Part shown: positions 16,339 through 25,782 of the stretch, one piece after another
Position numbering within the stretch: position 1 is the first letter of the stretch
How the letters are laid out: every line of letters begins with the position of its first letter
DNA from: Bradyrhizobium sp. 4
GTDB lineage: Bacteria > Pseudomonadota > Alphaproteobacteria > Rhizobiales > Xanthobacteraceae
Length of the DNA: 64,000 nt
Direction: 5' to 3'
NCBI RefSeq assembly: GCF_023100905.1
Contig: NZ_CP064686.1
Span: 6,200,001 to 6,264,000, forward strand
Made by a program: the position numbers and the translations under genes
Notes under the pieces: generated by a model
What the model saw: the letters and a program-made list of their open reading frames with translations, nothing else
Told to the model about the DNA's origin: nothing
Database searches by the model: none

Positions 16339-18416
16339 GATATGGCTCCGAGGGCCCTGATCTCGGTGCTGCGCGCGACCTCGACATGCGACAGGATCGG
16401 CAGGGTCGGAAAGACCCGCTCCAGGATCATCCGGACATAGGGACGCGCTTCCGGGGTCACCGCCAGCACCACGCTGGTGCCGTTCTCGGTGAACTTGCGG
16501 ATCGCGGCGCTGGCTTCGGTCGCAAACTGCTCGATCAGGCGCGGATCGGCGTCGAATTCGACGACGTCGCCCTTGGCGTCGCGCTTCAGGCTCTGGTGGA
16601 ACGCGAGATCCCAACGGTTGCCGAGACGGACCACGTTGAGCACGCCGTTGTCGGTGAGATCGCCGCAAATCTGCTGGGCAAGACGTGTACGCACATGCTC
16701 TGCCACCTGCTCGGAGCGCCGCACATGGGGCGCGATCTCGGCGATGGCTTCGAGGATCAGATGAAGGTTGCGGATCGACACGCGCTCGGCCAGCAGGATC
16801 TTCAGGATCGCCAGCAGCCCCGAATACGATATCTGCGACGGGCAGAGATCCTCGACCAGGCGCTTGTATTCGGGATCGAGCCGGTCGAGCAGGCCGCGCA
16901 TGTCCTTGTAGGACAGGAGCTGGGCGAGGTTGGCCCTGATCACTTCGCTCAGATGCGTGAGCAGCACCGAGAGATTGTCGACCGGCTTGCAGCCCTGGCG
17001 CTTGACCTCGTCGGTGAACGCGTCCGTCACCCACAGCGCCTTCATGCCGAAGGCCGGCTCGATCACCTCTTCGCCGGGAACGTCGGGCTTGCCATCCTTG
17101 TCGACGAGCACCAGCACTTCGCCGAGCCTGAGCTCGCCCTGGGCGACGCGGGTGTCGTGGATTCGGATCTGGTATCCCTTGGGATCGATCGACAAATTGT
17201 CGGTGAGCTTGATCTCGGGAACCACGAAGCCGTACTGCTTGGCGAACTTCTTGCGGATCTTGGCCACGCGGTGCGCCAGCTCGTTGCGCGAGCCCAGCAG
17301 ATGGACCGAGAGGTGGCCCCCGAGCGCCAGCTCGATCTCCGCGGTCTTGAGCGATTCCTTGACGGACTCCTTGGCATCGACCTGGGCGCGTTCGTCGGCC
17401 TTGCGAGCATCTTCCTTCTGCTTCAGGGCTGCCTGCCGCCTCGGCAGCGAGTATCCGACGAAAGCCATGACGCCGCCGAGCAGCAGGAAGGGCGCCGTCG
17501 GCAGCCCCGGCATCAAGGCGAGCACGAACATCATCAGCGCGGCGGCCGACACCGCGCGCGGATAGCCGCCGAGCTGGCGCAACACCGCCTGCTCGGCCGA
17601 ACCTCTGGTGCCGCCCTTCGAGACGAGCAGGCCCGCCGACAGCGACACGATCAGCGCGGGCATCTGCGTTACCAGACCGTCGCCCACGGAGAGCTTGGTG
17701 TAGACGTCGGCGGCGCGTGCCAGCGTCAATCCGTGATGCGTCACGCCGATGATGATACCGCCGAAAATGTTGATCGCGGTGATGATCAGGCCGGCGACGG
17801 CATCGCCGCGGACGAATTTCGAGGCGCCGTCCATGGCGCCGAAGAACGCGCTCTCCTCTTCCAGCTCGCGCCGCCGGCGCTGGGCCTCCTTGTCGTCGAT
17901 CAGGCCCGCGGACAGATCCGCGTCGATCGCCATCTGCTTGCCGGGGATGGCATCCAGAGTGAAACGGGCGCCGACTTCGGCGATACGCGTTGCGCCCTTC
18001 GTGATCACGACGAAGTTCACCGTGACCAGAATCGCGAAGATGATCAGGCCGATGACGAAGTCACCACCCATGACGAACTTCGAGAAACCGGCAACGACAT
18101 GGCCCGCGGCGTTTTCGCCCTCCCCGCCGCGCGACAGGATGAGACGGGTCGTTGCGACGTTGAGCGCAAGCCGCAGGATCGTCGCGATCAGGAGCACGGT
18201 CGGGAAGGCCGAGAAATCGAGCGGCCGCTGGATCCACAGCGCGACCATCAGGATCAGCGCCGACAGCGCGATCGAGAATGCGAGGCCGAGATCGATCAGG
18301 ATCGGCGGTATGGGCAGGAACAGGATCGTGAGCATGGCCACGATGCCGCCTGCGAAAAAGGCGTCGGCGCCCAATCGTCGCGGGGTCGGCAGGCTAGCGG
18401 CTAACGTATCCGTCAT
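16335..18416 (-). CDS. flhA: flagellar export apparatus protein FlhA
   Basis: 693 residues, normal family length. About eight membrane segments span residues 15-330, including the FHIPEP-like loop (ARFTLDAIPGKQMAIDADLSAG at about 145-170). A large cytosolic domain follows that docks chaperone-cargo complexes (VLLTHLSEVIRANLAQLLSY, DPRLIEQFATEA). It forms the nonameric ring under the FliPQR gate and takes part in proton-driven export. It overlaps fliR by four bases and is 94 bases from fliQ. Confidence 0.96.
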   Translation of the reverse strand: MTDTLAASLPTPRRLGADAFFAGGIVAMLTILFLPIPPILIDLGLAFSIALSALILMVALWIQRPLDFSAFPTVLLIATILRLALNVATTRLILSRGGEGENAAGHVVAGFSKFVMGGDFVIGLIIFAILVTVNFVVITKGATRIAEVGARFTLDAIPGKQMAIDADLSAGLIDDKEAQRRRRELEEESAFFGAMDGASKFVRGDAVAGLIITAINIFGGIIIGVTHHGLTLARAADVYTKLSVGDGLVTQMPALIVSLSAGLLVSKGGTRGSAEQAVLRQLGGYPRAVSAAALMMFVLALMPGLPTAPFLLLGGVMAFVGYSLPRRQAALKQKEDARKADERAQVDAKESVKESLKTAEIELALGGHLSVHLLGSRNELAHRVAKIRKKFAKQYGFVVPEIKLTDNLSIDPKGYQIRIHDTRVAQGELRLGEVLVLVDKDGKPDVPGEEVIEPAFGMKALWVTDAFTDEVKRQGCKPVDNLSVLLTHLSEVIRANLAQLLSYKDMRGLLDRLDPEYKRLVEDLCPSQISYSGLLAILKILLAERVSIRNLHLILEAIAEIAPHVRRSEQVAEHVRTRLAQQICGDLTDNGVLNVVRLGNRWDLAFHQSLKRDAKGDVVEFDADPRLIEQFATEASAAIRKFTENGTSVVLAVTPEARPYVRMILERVFPTLPILSHVEVARSTEIRALGAIS

Positions 18417-18510
18417 GGGTCACCGGCAGAGGATCCGGCCCGTAATCTGCCGTGCAAAGCTTACGCGGGGGTGGTGGCAGGGGTGGCAGAGGCGGCCGGG
18501 GCCGCCCGGA

Positions 18511-18777
18511 TCAGAAGCCGCGCTCGATGTGCGAATAGACCATCTCGGTGAAGGTGGAGAGATGGGCTCCGATGAAGGAGCCGGAGATGGCAACGACCAC
18601 GAGAATGACGATGATCTTCGGAACGAAGGTCAGCGTCACCTCCTGGATCTGGGTCAGCGCCTGGATCAGCGCGATGATGGTGCCGACCAGCATCGCGGCA
18701 CCGACGGCAGGCCCGGAGGCGACGATGATGGTCCAGATCGCCGCCTGGACGATGTCGAGGGCATCCCGTTCGTTCAT
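18511..18777 (-). CDS. fliQ: flagellar export gate protein FliQ
   Basis: 88 residues with two hydrophobic helices (about 13-40 and 50-75) separated by the conserved loop ALTQIQEVTLTFVPKI. This is the FliQ fold; four copies wrap the FliP-FliR core in the inner membrane. The ATG overlaps the stop of flgD (ATGA), so translation is probably coupled. Complete by length. Confidence 0.94.
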   Translation of the reverse strand: MNERDALDIVQAAIWTIIVASGPAVGAAMLVGTIIALIQALTQIQEVTLTFVPKIIVILVVVAISGSFIGAHLSTFTEMVYSHIERGF

Positions 18778-19190
18778 GACTGGCTGATCGTGAGACCGGG
18801 GCCGATCGCGACTTTCGTACCGTTCTCGAGTGTCGCGATGGAGCCGTCGCTGTTGATGGAGACCGAAGCGACCTTGCCGCTGAAGCTTGCTCCGGTCGAG
18901 TCCGTGAAGCTGACGGTCTTTCCGATCAGTCCATTGGCCTGCGACAGCGACTGCGAAGACAGCAGGGCGTCGAGCTTGGTATTGGTCTGCATCGCCTGCT
19001 CGACCGACGAGAGCTGCGCAAACTGGCTCATATATTGCGAAGTGTCCATCGGATTGGTCGGATCCTGATTCTTCATCTCCGCGACGAGGAGCTGAAGAAA
19101 CGTGTTGTAGTCGACGCCGGTGCTCGACGTCGTCGAGCTGGTCGAACTGGACGACTTGCTGGTGCTATCGGTCGCGCTGGTGACGTTCAT
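18774..19190 (-). CDS. flgD: hook-cap protein FlgD
   Basis: 138 residues from the ATG at 19190, preceded by GGAGAG. A Ser/Thr-rich N-terminus (4-28) leads to the FlgD signature YNTFLQLLVAEMKNQDPTNPMD and FAQLSSVEQAMQTN. A short beta domain ends the protein (IGKTVSFTDSTGASFSG). FlgD caps the growing hook and is later discarded. The protein is short because it lacks the extra Ig-like domain of enterobacterial FlgD, which is common in alphaproteobacteria. Confidence 0.93.
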   Translation of the reverse strand: MNVTSATDSTSKSSSSTSSTTSSTGVDYNTFLQLLVAEMKNQDPTNPMDTSQYMSQFAQLSSVEQAMQTNTKLDALLSSQSLSQANGLIGKTVSFTDSTGASFSGKVASVSINSDGSIATLENGTKVAIGPGLTISQS

Positions 19191-19204
19191 GTCGCTCTCC
19201 GCTG

Positions 19205-19615
19205 TCAGGCAGCCTCGAATGGGGAATCGATCTTGGCGCCGGCCAGGATGGCCTGCTCCACCGGAAACAGTGCTCGGATCCGCTTGAGCGCCTCGAAGTA
19301 ACGGCTCGCCCCGACCAGGTCGTCGACCGCACCAAGCCCGACCAGCATCTCCTGGCTCTCGCACACGGCGAGCAGGGCCGCGTGATGCTGCCCATAGAGA
19401 GCCGAAGCGTCCCGAACGTCGGTCGGATTCATCAGCATGAGCTGGACGATGAAATAGAGCTGCCGCAGCGCCGTTGTGGCGTCGGAGGCCTGCATGATCT
19501 GCCCTTCGAGCAGGAACATCACGTCATTGACGAGTTCGACGGAGACCTTGCGGTCCACGCGCAGCACGGCGCCGTTGATGTAGACCCGTTCGCCCGCACG
19601 CAAGGATATCTTCAT
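19205..19615 (-). CDS. flbT: flagellin regulator FlbT
   Basis: 136 residues from the ATG at 19615 (KISLRAGERVYINGAVLRVDRK). This is the FlbT family, an alphaproteobacterial protein that in Caulobacter binds the 5' leader of flagellin mRNA and controls its translation and stability. It overlaps flaF by one base (TGATG). The flagellin genes of this island carry a conserved structured leader (31872-31976 and 33051-33156), which is the obvious candidate target. The direction of regulation cannot be read from sequence. Confidence 0.93.
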   Translation of the reverse strand: MKISLRAGERVYINGAVLRVDRKVSVELVNDVMFLLEGQIMQASDATTALRQLYFIVQLMLMNPTDVRDASALYGQHHAALLAVCESQEMLVGLGAVDDLVGASRYFEALKRIRALFPVEQAILAGAKIDSPFEAA

Positions 19616-19959
19616 CAAAGTGCGTCTCGGATCAGGCGGTTGATTTCGATGAGCTGGATCACGTCGTTCGACTTTTCTTCGCGAAGGCGATCGGCTTCCT
19701 TGACCACCCAAAGCCCGATCGAGATGATGTCCGCGCGCAGCTTTTCCGGAAGCCCGTTTTCCGGATGCGCGAGATCCTCGATGAAGATCGTCCACAGCCG
19801 CCGCACATAGAGCAGGCTCTCGACCAGATCCTCGAGGCTGAAGCGGTCCTCCTGGATCCGCTCGAGCCGGTCGATGCCGAGGCTGAGCGCCTGCCGCTCG
19901 CGGCCCCGCGCCTCATAGCCGCTCTCGTCGACGACCGATTCATAGGCTTCAAACGTCAT
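19615..19959 (-). CDS. flaF: flagellin assembly/regulatory protein FlaF
   Basis: 114 residues beginning MTFEAYESVVDESG, all-helical, with the family core QALSLGIDRLERIQ and RRLWTIFIEDLAHPENGLP. FlaF partners FlbT in alphaproteobacteria and promotes flagellin production, acting as a secretion chaperone or as the opposing regulator. I start it at the ATG at 19959, because the longer frame to 20076 would overlap flgL and adds nothing conserved. Confidence 0.92.
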   Translation of the reverse strand: MTFEAYESVVDESGYEARGRERQALSLGIDRLERIQEDRFSLEDLVESLLYVRRLWTIFIEDLAHPENGLPEKLRADIISIGLWVVKEADRLREEKSNDVIQLIEINRLIRDAL

Positions 19960-20026
19960 CAGGACAACTCTGCGCAGGAGACCGAACAACAAGACAAGGG
20001 TTACGCGCCTTACGAAGGAGCTGGAC

Positions 20027-21073
20027 TCAGAGATAGTTGATGAGGCTGATCTTCTGGAGTTGCGAGGTGAGCGCAAGCGCCGTCTGGATCTGCGTCTGCA
20101 AGGTGTTGACCCTGACGGAGGCTTCCGTCGGGTCCACCTTCTCTATACCGACGATCTGATTGTTCAGAATGTCCTGCTGCGTCTTCAGCTTGTCGGTTGC
20201 AGAGGTGATCCGCTGCTGGACCGTGCCGATGTCGCCGCCGAGGGTCGCAAGGTCAGTGATGGCGTTCCCGACAAGGCCGATGGCCTTGTCCACGACGACC
20301 TGGAACGTCGCTTGGTCCAGATTCGCGTTCCCGAGATCTGCCATCATGGTGTAGGCCTCGGCGAGCTTGCGGAAGCCCGTCTGATTGGCGCTGACGGAGG
20401 TATCGGCGATCTCGGTCGTCGAGATACGGCTTTGCATCACCTGGTCGGTCGCCGATGACCAATTCGTGTTCCAGGCCGGGCTCGCGAACTCGGCATCGAA
20501 GGTGGTGTCGAGGAAGGTCTGCATCTGGACCGGGGTGATGGTGTTCACGCTGGGCGATGATTGCGAGAAGCCGAAGGCCGCAAGGAAGTCGGCATCGACC
20601 TGGTTCTTGCTGGCCGAGCCCGCGGTGTAGGCCGTGATCGGCGTGTTCTGCGTGTTGATCCCCGCGAAGAGAGACGAGCCGTTATAGGAGACGTTCAGCG
20701 CGCCAATCAGATCCTGGAGGTTGGAGGACGCAGGCGGCAGGATGATCCGCCCGCCGCCGTCGGTACTGCGAGCCGCGATCAGGTCCTTGAGGAAGTCCGT
20801 TGCGGTCGAACCAAGCTGGGTGATCCGGCTCTGCGTGATGTCCAGGCGTCCCGAGACCAGCCCGTTGGTATCGACGAGCTGATCGGCAAAGCTTAGGTCC
20901 GCCCGCAGGGTGACGTCGCCTCCCGTCGTGGCGCCAAGCTCGAGGCCGACATCGGCGAAGCGGCCGGTGGTGGCTTCCTTCGAGGCCTTGGCCAGCGCGG
21001 CCTGATTGTTGGTGATCGAGGACCTCAACGACGAAGACAGCATCAAGGTCGAGATGTAGTTCGCGCTCATCAT
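20027..21073 (-). CDS. flgL: hook-filament junction protein FlgL (HAP3)
   Basis: 348 residues with flagellin-like ends: an N-terminal coiled segment (TLMLSSSLRSSITNNQAALAKASKEATTG) and a C-terminal helix with an amphipathic export/assembly end (TLQTQIQTALALTSQLQKISLINYL). The middle is variable. Its length and its position three bases after flgK distinguish it from the flagellins at 30956-33045. Two adjacent ATGs (21073, 21070) could start it. Confidence 0.9.
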   Translation of the reverse strand: MMSANYISTLMLSSSLRSSITNNQAALAKASKEATTGRFADVGLELGATTGGDVTLRADLSFADQLVDTNGLVSGRLDITQSRITQLGSTATDFLKDLIAARSTDGGGRIILPPASSNLQDLIGALNVSYNGSSLFAGINTQNTPITAYTAGSASKNQVDADFLAAFGFSQSSPSVNTITPVQMQTFLDTTFDAEFASPAWNTNWSSATDQVMQSRISTTEIADTSVSANQTGFRKLAEAYTMMADLGNANLDQATFQVVVDKAIGLVGNAITDLATLGGDIGTVQQRITSATDKLKTQQDILNNQIVGIEKVDPTEASVRVNTLQTQIQTALALTSQLQKISLINYL

Positions 21074-21076
21074 GAC

Positions 21077-22555
21077 TTAATTTCCCACGGCAGCCAGCAG
21101 GCTCTGCAACATTTCGTCGACGGTCGAGATGATCTTCGACGAGGCCGAATAGGTGCGTTCGACTTGGAGCATCAACGACATCTCGTCGTCCATGTTGACG
21201 CCGCTGACGTTCGACAGCGCCGCGGTGCTGCGGTCGAGCAACGTTTTCTGGTAGGTGACGTTGGAATCGGCGGTCTTGCGCTGGTTTTCGATCCAGCTCG
21301 TCGAGGACGACGCGAAGTCGATCAAGCTGCCGTTCGGCTTGCCCTGCGTGGTTGCATCGAACGGCTGCGACGCATCCATGGCGCCAATGAGCTGCTGCAG
21401 CCGGGCCGAGTAACCGCCATTGCCGACGGTATTGTATTGGTATGCGACGTTGCCGCTGATCGCACCGTCGCGCAGCAGATTGGGATTGCCGCCCTGGGCC
21501 GGATCGACCGATGCAGCAACGGAAATCGTACCAGCGAGGCCCACCAAGACGGTGGCGCTCGCCGGCATCGCCGGCGCGCCGGGATAGGTGAAGAGACCGG
21601 GGACGTTGGGCAGCGTCGGAACAGGCGACTGGTCACTTTCCTTGAAGGCATCGACCAGGCCGCGCGCGATTTCGTCGAGCTGGCTCTGGTAAGTAACGGT
21701 ATCATTGTCGCGCAGCTGCGCGAGGCCAGCAAGCTTGCCGGACTTGAGCGGCATCACGGAATTGGCGCCGGTTACCGGAACGCCGTCGATATAGACGGCA
21801 TTGCCGGTGGTGCCGGCCGTATAGGCGTTCGTCGGCGCAAAGCTCACCGTTCGCGCTATCTTGTCGAACAGCACGACGCCGCTGTCGGTATAGAGCGCCG
21901 CGTCCCCGTTAGGACGGAGCGACATCGACACTCCGACCTCCTGTGACATCTGCGAGACGATGCTGTCGCGCTGGTCGAGGTAGTCGGTGATGTCGTCGCC
22001 GGAGATCGTCCCCTTCACGATCGCGGTGTTGACGGTCTGGAACTGGGAGAGCAACCGATTGATGTTTTGAACCGACGTTTGCATGTCGGCATCCGCGCCC
22101 TCACGGACCGTCTGCACGGTTTGGGTCGCCTGGTTGAGCGCGATCGCCATGTCCTTGGCGGACGTCACCGCTGCCTGCGCCAGCGTGGTGTTGTCCGGGG
22201 CGTTGGCATATTGCTGGAGCGCCTTCTTCAGCGCGTTGAGCTGCGCCGTCGGCGACTGGTCGAGTTCCGGATCGTCCACCGTGGCAGATGCGATCTTCTG
22301 GAGACCGTCAAGGATCGCGCTCTGCTTGGCCGACGTCGAGGTTGCGGTCAAGACATTGTCGTAGAGCCCCGAGCTGGCGGCGCGCTGGATCGCCGCCACG
22401 TAAACGCCGGCCCCGGGGAGATTGTCCAATACGGCGATCTTGCGCGAATAGCCGGCGGCACTGGCACCGGCGATGTTGCGCGAGATCGTCGACGACTGGA
22501 TGCCCGACGCCATGAGCGATGCGCGAGCGGAGTCGAGAGCAGCGGTAAGGGACAT
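21077..22555 (-). CDS. flgK: hook-filament junction protein FlgK (HAP1)
   Basis: 492 residues. The N-terminus (SLTAALDSARASLMASGIQSSTISRNIAGASAAGYSRK) is the conserved HAP1 start with the NIAGA rod/hook motif. The C-terminus (NVSGVNMDDEMSLMLQVERTYSASSKIISTVDEMLQSLLAA) is the matching helix. These two helices pack together at the hook-filament junction. It lies between flgE and flgL in the standard order flgE-flgK-flgL. Confidence 0.94.
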   Translation of the reverse strand: MSLTAALDSARASLMASGIQSSTISRNIAGASAAGYSRKIAVLDNLPGAGVYVAAIQRAASSGLYDNVLTATSTSAKQSAILDGLQKIASATVDDPELDQSPTAQLNALKKALQQYANAPDNTTLAQAAVTSAKDMAIALNQATQTVQTVREGADADMQTSVQNINRLLSQFQTVNTAIVKGTISGDDITDYLDQRDSIVSQMSQEVGVSMSLRPNGDAALYTDSGVVLFDKIARTVSFAPTNAYTAGTTGNAVYIDGVPVTGANSVMPLKSGKLAGLAQLRDNDTVTYQSQLDEIARGLVDAFKESDQSPVPTLPNVPGLFTYPGAPAMPASATVLVGLAGTISVAASVDPAQGGNPNLLRDGAISGNVAYQYNTVGNGGYSARLQQLIGAMDASQPFDATTQGKPNGSLIDFASSSTSWIENQRKTADSNVTYQKTLLDRSTAALSNVSGVNMDDEMSLMLQVERTYSASSKIISTVDEMLQSLLAAVGN

Positions 22556-22589
22556 GGTCTACTCTTGGCCGGGACGAGTGCAGAAGGAT

Positions 22590-23822
22590 TCAGCGCTTCA
22601 GGTTGACGACGACGTCGAGCAGGTCGGCGCCGGTCTGGAACGATTTCGAGTTCGCGGTGAAGCCACGCTGTGCCTCGATCATCCCGGTGAGCTCGTCCGC
22701 GAGATCGACGTTGGAGTCTTCCAGCGCTTCAGACTGGATCGTGCCAAGCCCACCGGTGCCGGCATTCGCGGCCTGGGCGTTGCCCGAATTCTGGTTGGTC
22801 GAATAGACGTTGCCCGGCTCGGGCGTCAGATTATCGGGGCTCGCCACGTCGGCGAGCATGAGCGTGTAGAGCGTCAGTTGCTGACCGTTCTTGAGCACGG
22901 CGGTCACGTACCCGTTCTGGTCAACGTCGACCTTATCGATGGCCGACGGAACGCTACCGTTGACAGTGGCCTTGAAGCTGAAGTTGGTGCCGACCTGCGT
23001 CATGTTCGACAAGTCGAGGGTCACGGTCGCGCCGCCGGTTACCGGAAATGCAAGCGTCGTGGCGCTCGCTGCGGCCAGCGCGCCCTTTCCGGCCGTCGTC
23101 GTGTCGAAGGTATAAGTTCCGGTCGCGCCGAGCGTGGCGCCCGTCGTCGAGTTGTAGGCTTGGATTTGCCAGGTGTCCAAGCCCGCCGCTGTCGCGGTAT
23201 GGGACATATAGAGATCGACCTTAACGGGCTGGCCGATATTGTCGTAGGCCACGATCGAGCTTTTCGACGAGTACGCGCCCGGACCGGGCGGACCGGCAAT
23301 GAGTGCTGCCGTCGGATCCAGATTGCCGGTGGTGAGCGTTCCCGCCGTCGATGGCACGGGCACCTGCGAGACCTGGGCGATGTTCACGATCTGCATTCCC
23401 GACAGGCTGTTCTGTGAGAAATTAGTCACCTTCCCCGGCTGGCCGAGGAGGTAGTAGCCGGCCGCATTGACCAGATTGCCTTGGCTGTCCGGGACGAACG
23501 AGCCGGCCCGCGTCAGGAACTGCTGCGTGTTGGTGGCGTCGGACACCACGAAGAAGCCGTTGCCTTGAACGGCAAGATCCGTGCTCGATGTGGTGAATTG
23601 CGTATGTCCGGCGTCGCTGATGGCGTAGCGGACGGTGGTCTCGACGGCGCCGGAATCGTAATTGCCGGAGCCGCTCTTCAGGATCAGCGAGGAGAATTCG
23701 GTCGAAGCCCGCTTGTAGCCGGTGGTGTTGACGTTCGCGATGTTGTCCGAAACCGTCGACAGCTTGTTGGATTGCGCGGCCATCCCGGAAACGCCGGTAC
23801 GCATAATGCCATAGAGGCTCAT
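22590..23822 (-). CDS. flgE: flagellar hook protein FlgE
   Basis: 410 residues with the hook/rod family N-terminus (YGIMRTGVSGMAAQSNKLSTVSDNIANVNTTGYKRA). The central variable domains begin with NGFFVVSD, and the C-terminal motif is ALEDSNVDLADELTGMIEAQRGFTANSKSFQTGADLL. Subunits polymerise into the hook outside the cell. AAGGAG lies eight bases before the ATG. It starts a minus-strand transcription unit running through flgK, flgL, flaF, flbT, flgD and fliQ to 13671. A small inverted repeat (ATGGT/ACCAT at 23882-23896) lies in its upstream region. Confidence 0.95.
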   Translation of the reverse strand: MSLYGIMRTGVSGMAAQSNKLSTVSDNIANVNTTGYKRASTEFSSLILKSGSGNYDSGAVETTVRYAISDAGHTQFTTSSTDLAVQGNGFFVVSDATNTQQFLTRAGSFVPDSQGNLVNAAGYYLLGQPGKVTNFSQNSLSGMQIVNIAQVSQVPVPSTAGTLTTGNLDPTAALIAGPPGPGAYSSKSSIVAYDNIGQPVKVDLYMSHTATAAGLDTWQIQAYNSTTGATLGATGTYTFDTTTAGKGALAAASATTLAFPVTGGATVTLDLSNMTQVGTNFSFKATVNGSVPSAIDKVDVDQNGYVTAVLKNGQQLTLYTLMLADVASPDNLTPEPGNVYSTNQNSGNAQAANAGTGGLGTIQSEALEDSNVDLADELTGMIEAQRGFTANSKSFQTGADLLDVVVNLKR

Positions 23823-23912
23823 GGATTGGGCTCCTTAAGTAGGTTGCAATTACAATGATGGGTTTTGCTTGCGCGGGGCTGATGGTAAGAAACCATGCAC
23901 AACTTCATGTCG

Positions 23913-24494
23913 TCAGCTCGTCTTGGGCTGACAGAACGAGCGCGCCTTGTCGGTCCACGCGCCGAAGCCGCTCGAGACGAGATGCGCGACGATGTGGCAG
24001 ACGTAGCGCTTCTGCGCCGGCTGGTTGTTGGGGCCTGCATTGTAGCGGGCGACCGCCATGGTCCAGCTGCCCTCGCGCTGCTTCAGCTCCTTCAGGAAGC
24101 GCGCGGCGTAGTCGACATTCCCTGCGGGATCGAACATCGCCCGGACCGAGACGAATTTGTCGCCGTGATAGTAGTGGTTGATCTGCATGCAGCCGAGGTC
24201 GATCAGCTTGATCCCCCTAGCTCGCATGGCTTCGAAGTTGGCGATCGCGTCGTTCATGTCTTTGGCGAATACGGTCTGTCCATCGGCGCCGAGCGCGTAA
24301 GGATGAAGCGCGCCGCGCCGGCCGGTCTCGGTCAGGCCGACCGCGTAGAGAATGCCGAGCGGAATTCCGTGCTGCTGGGACGCACGCGCCATCTCGCGCT
24401 CGCACGGGCGCGAATTGTCGGTCGCAGCAGTCGCGGCGCCGGCGTTACAGATAAACAGGGCCGCGACGAATCTGCGGCGCCACGTCCTGATCAT
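23913..24494 (-). CDS. lytic transglycosylase (SLT domain), probably flagellum-specific
   Basis: 193 residues from the ATG at 24494 with a short signal peptide (cut near GAATAAT). An SLT-type fold follows: catalytic glutamate E56 in AVGLTETGRRG, then GCMQINHYYHG and ARYNAGPNN, the usual transglycosylase motifs. Cysteines at 16, 31 and beyond may pair in the periplasm. It overlaps fliK by 50 bases. The rod-binding protein of this island lacks a muramidase domain, so this enzyme may open the peptidoglycan for the rod, as SltF does in Rhodobacter (inference by analogy). Confidence 0.86.
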   Translation of the reverse strand: MIRTWRRRFVAALFICNAGAATAATDNSRPCEREMARASQQHGIPLGILYAVGLTETGRRGALHPYALGADGQTVFAKDMNDAIANFEAMRARGIKLIDLGCMQINHYYHGDKFVSVRAMFDPAGNVDYAARFLKELKQREGSWTMAVARYNAGPNNQPAQKRYVCHIVAHLVSSGFGAWTDKARSFCQPKTS

Positions 24495-25782
24495 GACGCG
24501 TCTCCTGGTTGGACGGGCGCTCCTGTCGGGCCTGCTTGGCGCCGCCGTCGGCTTGTCCCGACGAATTGCTCGTACCGTCGAACGTGCCTTGCGACTGCGA
24601 CGAGGGCTGTTGCTGGCCCGAAAGCTGCGGCTGCGACTGGCCGGAGCCGCTCTGGAAACCATCCAGCGAGCCGTGCTGGACGGGTGCTATGTCGGCGACG
24701 TAGCCCGCCGATTGCATCAGCTCGCGGATCGAATCGCGCTGCTGATCCAGCATCTGGCTCGTGTCCTTGCGCGCGGCGGCAAGGTGGACGGACACCTCGT
24801 TGCCGACCAGACGAAGGCGCACGGTGACATTGCCGAGCGCGGGCGGCTCGAGATTGATGGTCAGGATCTTGAGCGGCTGATCCGGCGCATTGGCTTGGGA
24901 CGCGGCAACATCTGCAGCTGCGGAGACCGGTGCCGGAGCTTCTTTCAGCTCGGCGATAACGGCGTTGGCAACCTGCTGCGGAGCGTTGAACTGCGCCGGC
25001 GGCAGATGAGTCTCTTGCTGGACTACGGTGACCTTGGTCGTCCCGGGCAATGCGTCCCGCGCCGAAACCTTGGCAGCACGCTCGACATTGGCCGCGACGG
25101 CGTCGAAGCCGGGTGCGGTTGCCTCCTGCGACGGCTCACTGCCTTGCGGCGATGTCGCCTGGTCGGTAGCCGTCGCGTGCGACGCCGCGGTCTGCGAGTG
25201 CGCAGTGGTTGGAGCCGCGGGAGACGCGAGCTCGGGGGTCGTCGCCTTTCCCGTTCCCATGGCCTGAACGTCGCGCTTCGTCGTGGAAGACCGCTCGTCG
25301 CGCCCGGACGCATCCTTCTTGTCGCCGGCCGGTGCTTGCATCTGCGGCATCACGACCGGCGGCCCGGCGACGATCTCCTGCCCCATGATCCCGGCAATGC
25401 TCGATCGGCTCTGGACGTCGGCCTGCTCGGTAGGATCGAGGAATCCATGTTTCCCGGACGATTTCTCGGTGGGTTTCTCCCTGGATCCGGGCTCTTCGGC
25501 TGCCGCGGCACGGTCGTGCACCGTCTCGTCGCTAGCGTCGTCCTTCCCGCTCTGATGCGCCAGGCGCGTTCGCAGCGTTCCGGCTTTCACCGCCGTGTCG
25601 CCGCCCTCGTCGTTGAGCGCCCGCTTCGCGAGACTCGAGACGGTGTGCAGCAGATCGTTGAAGGAGGAGTCCGCCTGCGCCTTCGGTCCGGCGCTCTTGC
25701 CGGAGCGCGATGTGCCCCGCATGTTGAGGCTTTCGGCGAGACTCGAAAAGACCTGTCCGGAGGTTCCACTGAGCTTCGTCAT
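24445..25782 (-). CDS. fliK: flagellar hook-length control protein FliK
   Basis: 445 residues, mostly low-complexity (Ala/Ser/Gln/Pro), as expected for a molecular ruler. The conserved C-terminal Flg_hook domain is at about 300-370 (LKILTINLEPPALGNVTVRL, then GNEVSVHLAAARKDTSQMLD). A Gln/Ser-rich tail follows. FliK is secreted during hook growth and triggers the export switch through FlhB. It starts four bases inside the motC end and runs 50 bases into the transglycosylase gene. In rhizobia the corresponding gene was once called motD. Confidence 0.87.
   Translation of the reverse strand: MTKLSGTSGQVFSSLAESLNMRGTSRSGKSAGPKAQADSSFNDLLHTVSSLAKRALNDEGGDTAVKAGTLRTRLAHQSGKDDASDETVHDRAAAAEEPGSREKPTEKSSGKHGFLDPTEQADVQSRSSIAGIMGQEIVAGPPVVMPQMQAPAGDKKDASGRDERSSTTKRDVQAMGTGKATTPELASPAAPTTAHSQTAASHATATDQATSPQGSEPSQEATAPGFDAVAANVERAAKVSARDALPGTTKVTVVQQETHLPPAQFNAPQQVANAVIAELKEAPAPVSAAADVAASQANAPDQPLKILTINLEPPALGNVTVRLRLVGNEVSVHLAAARKDTSQMLDQQRDSIRELMQSAGYVADIAPVQHGSLDGFQSGSGQSQPQLSGQQQPSSQSQGTFDGTSNSSGQADGGAKQARQERPSNQETRHDQDVAPQIRRGPVYL

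Noticed and set aside
16386..18404. Long open frame (672 codons) on the plus strand opposite flhA
   Set aside because: It mirrors flhA, whose protein family match is unmistakable. The opposite-frame product has Arg/His/Asp-rich composition without any domain. It is an effect of high GC and codon bias.
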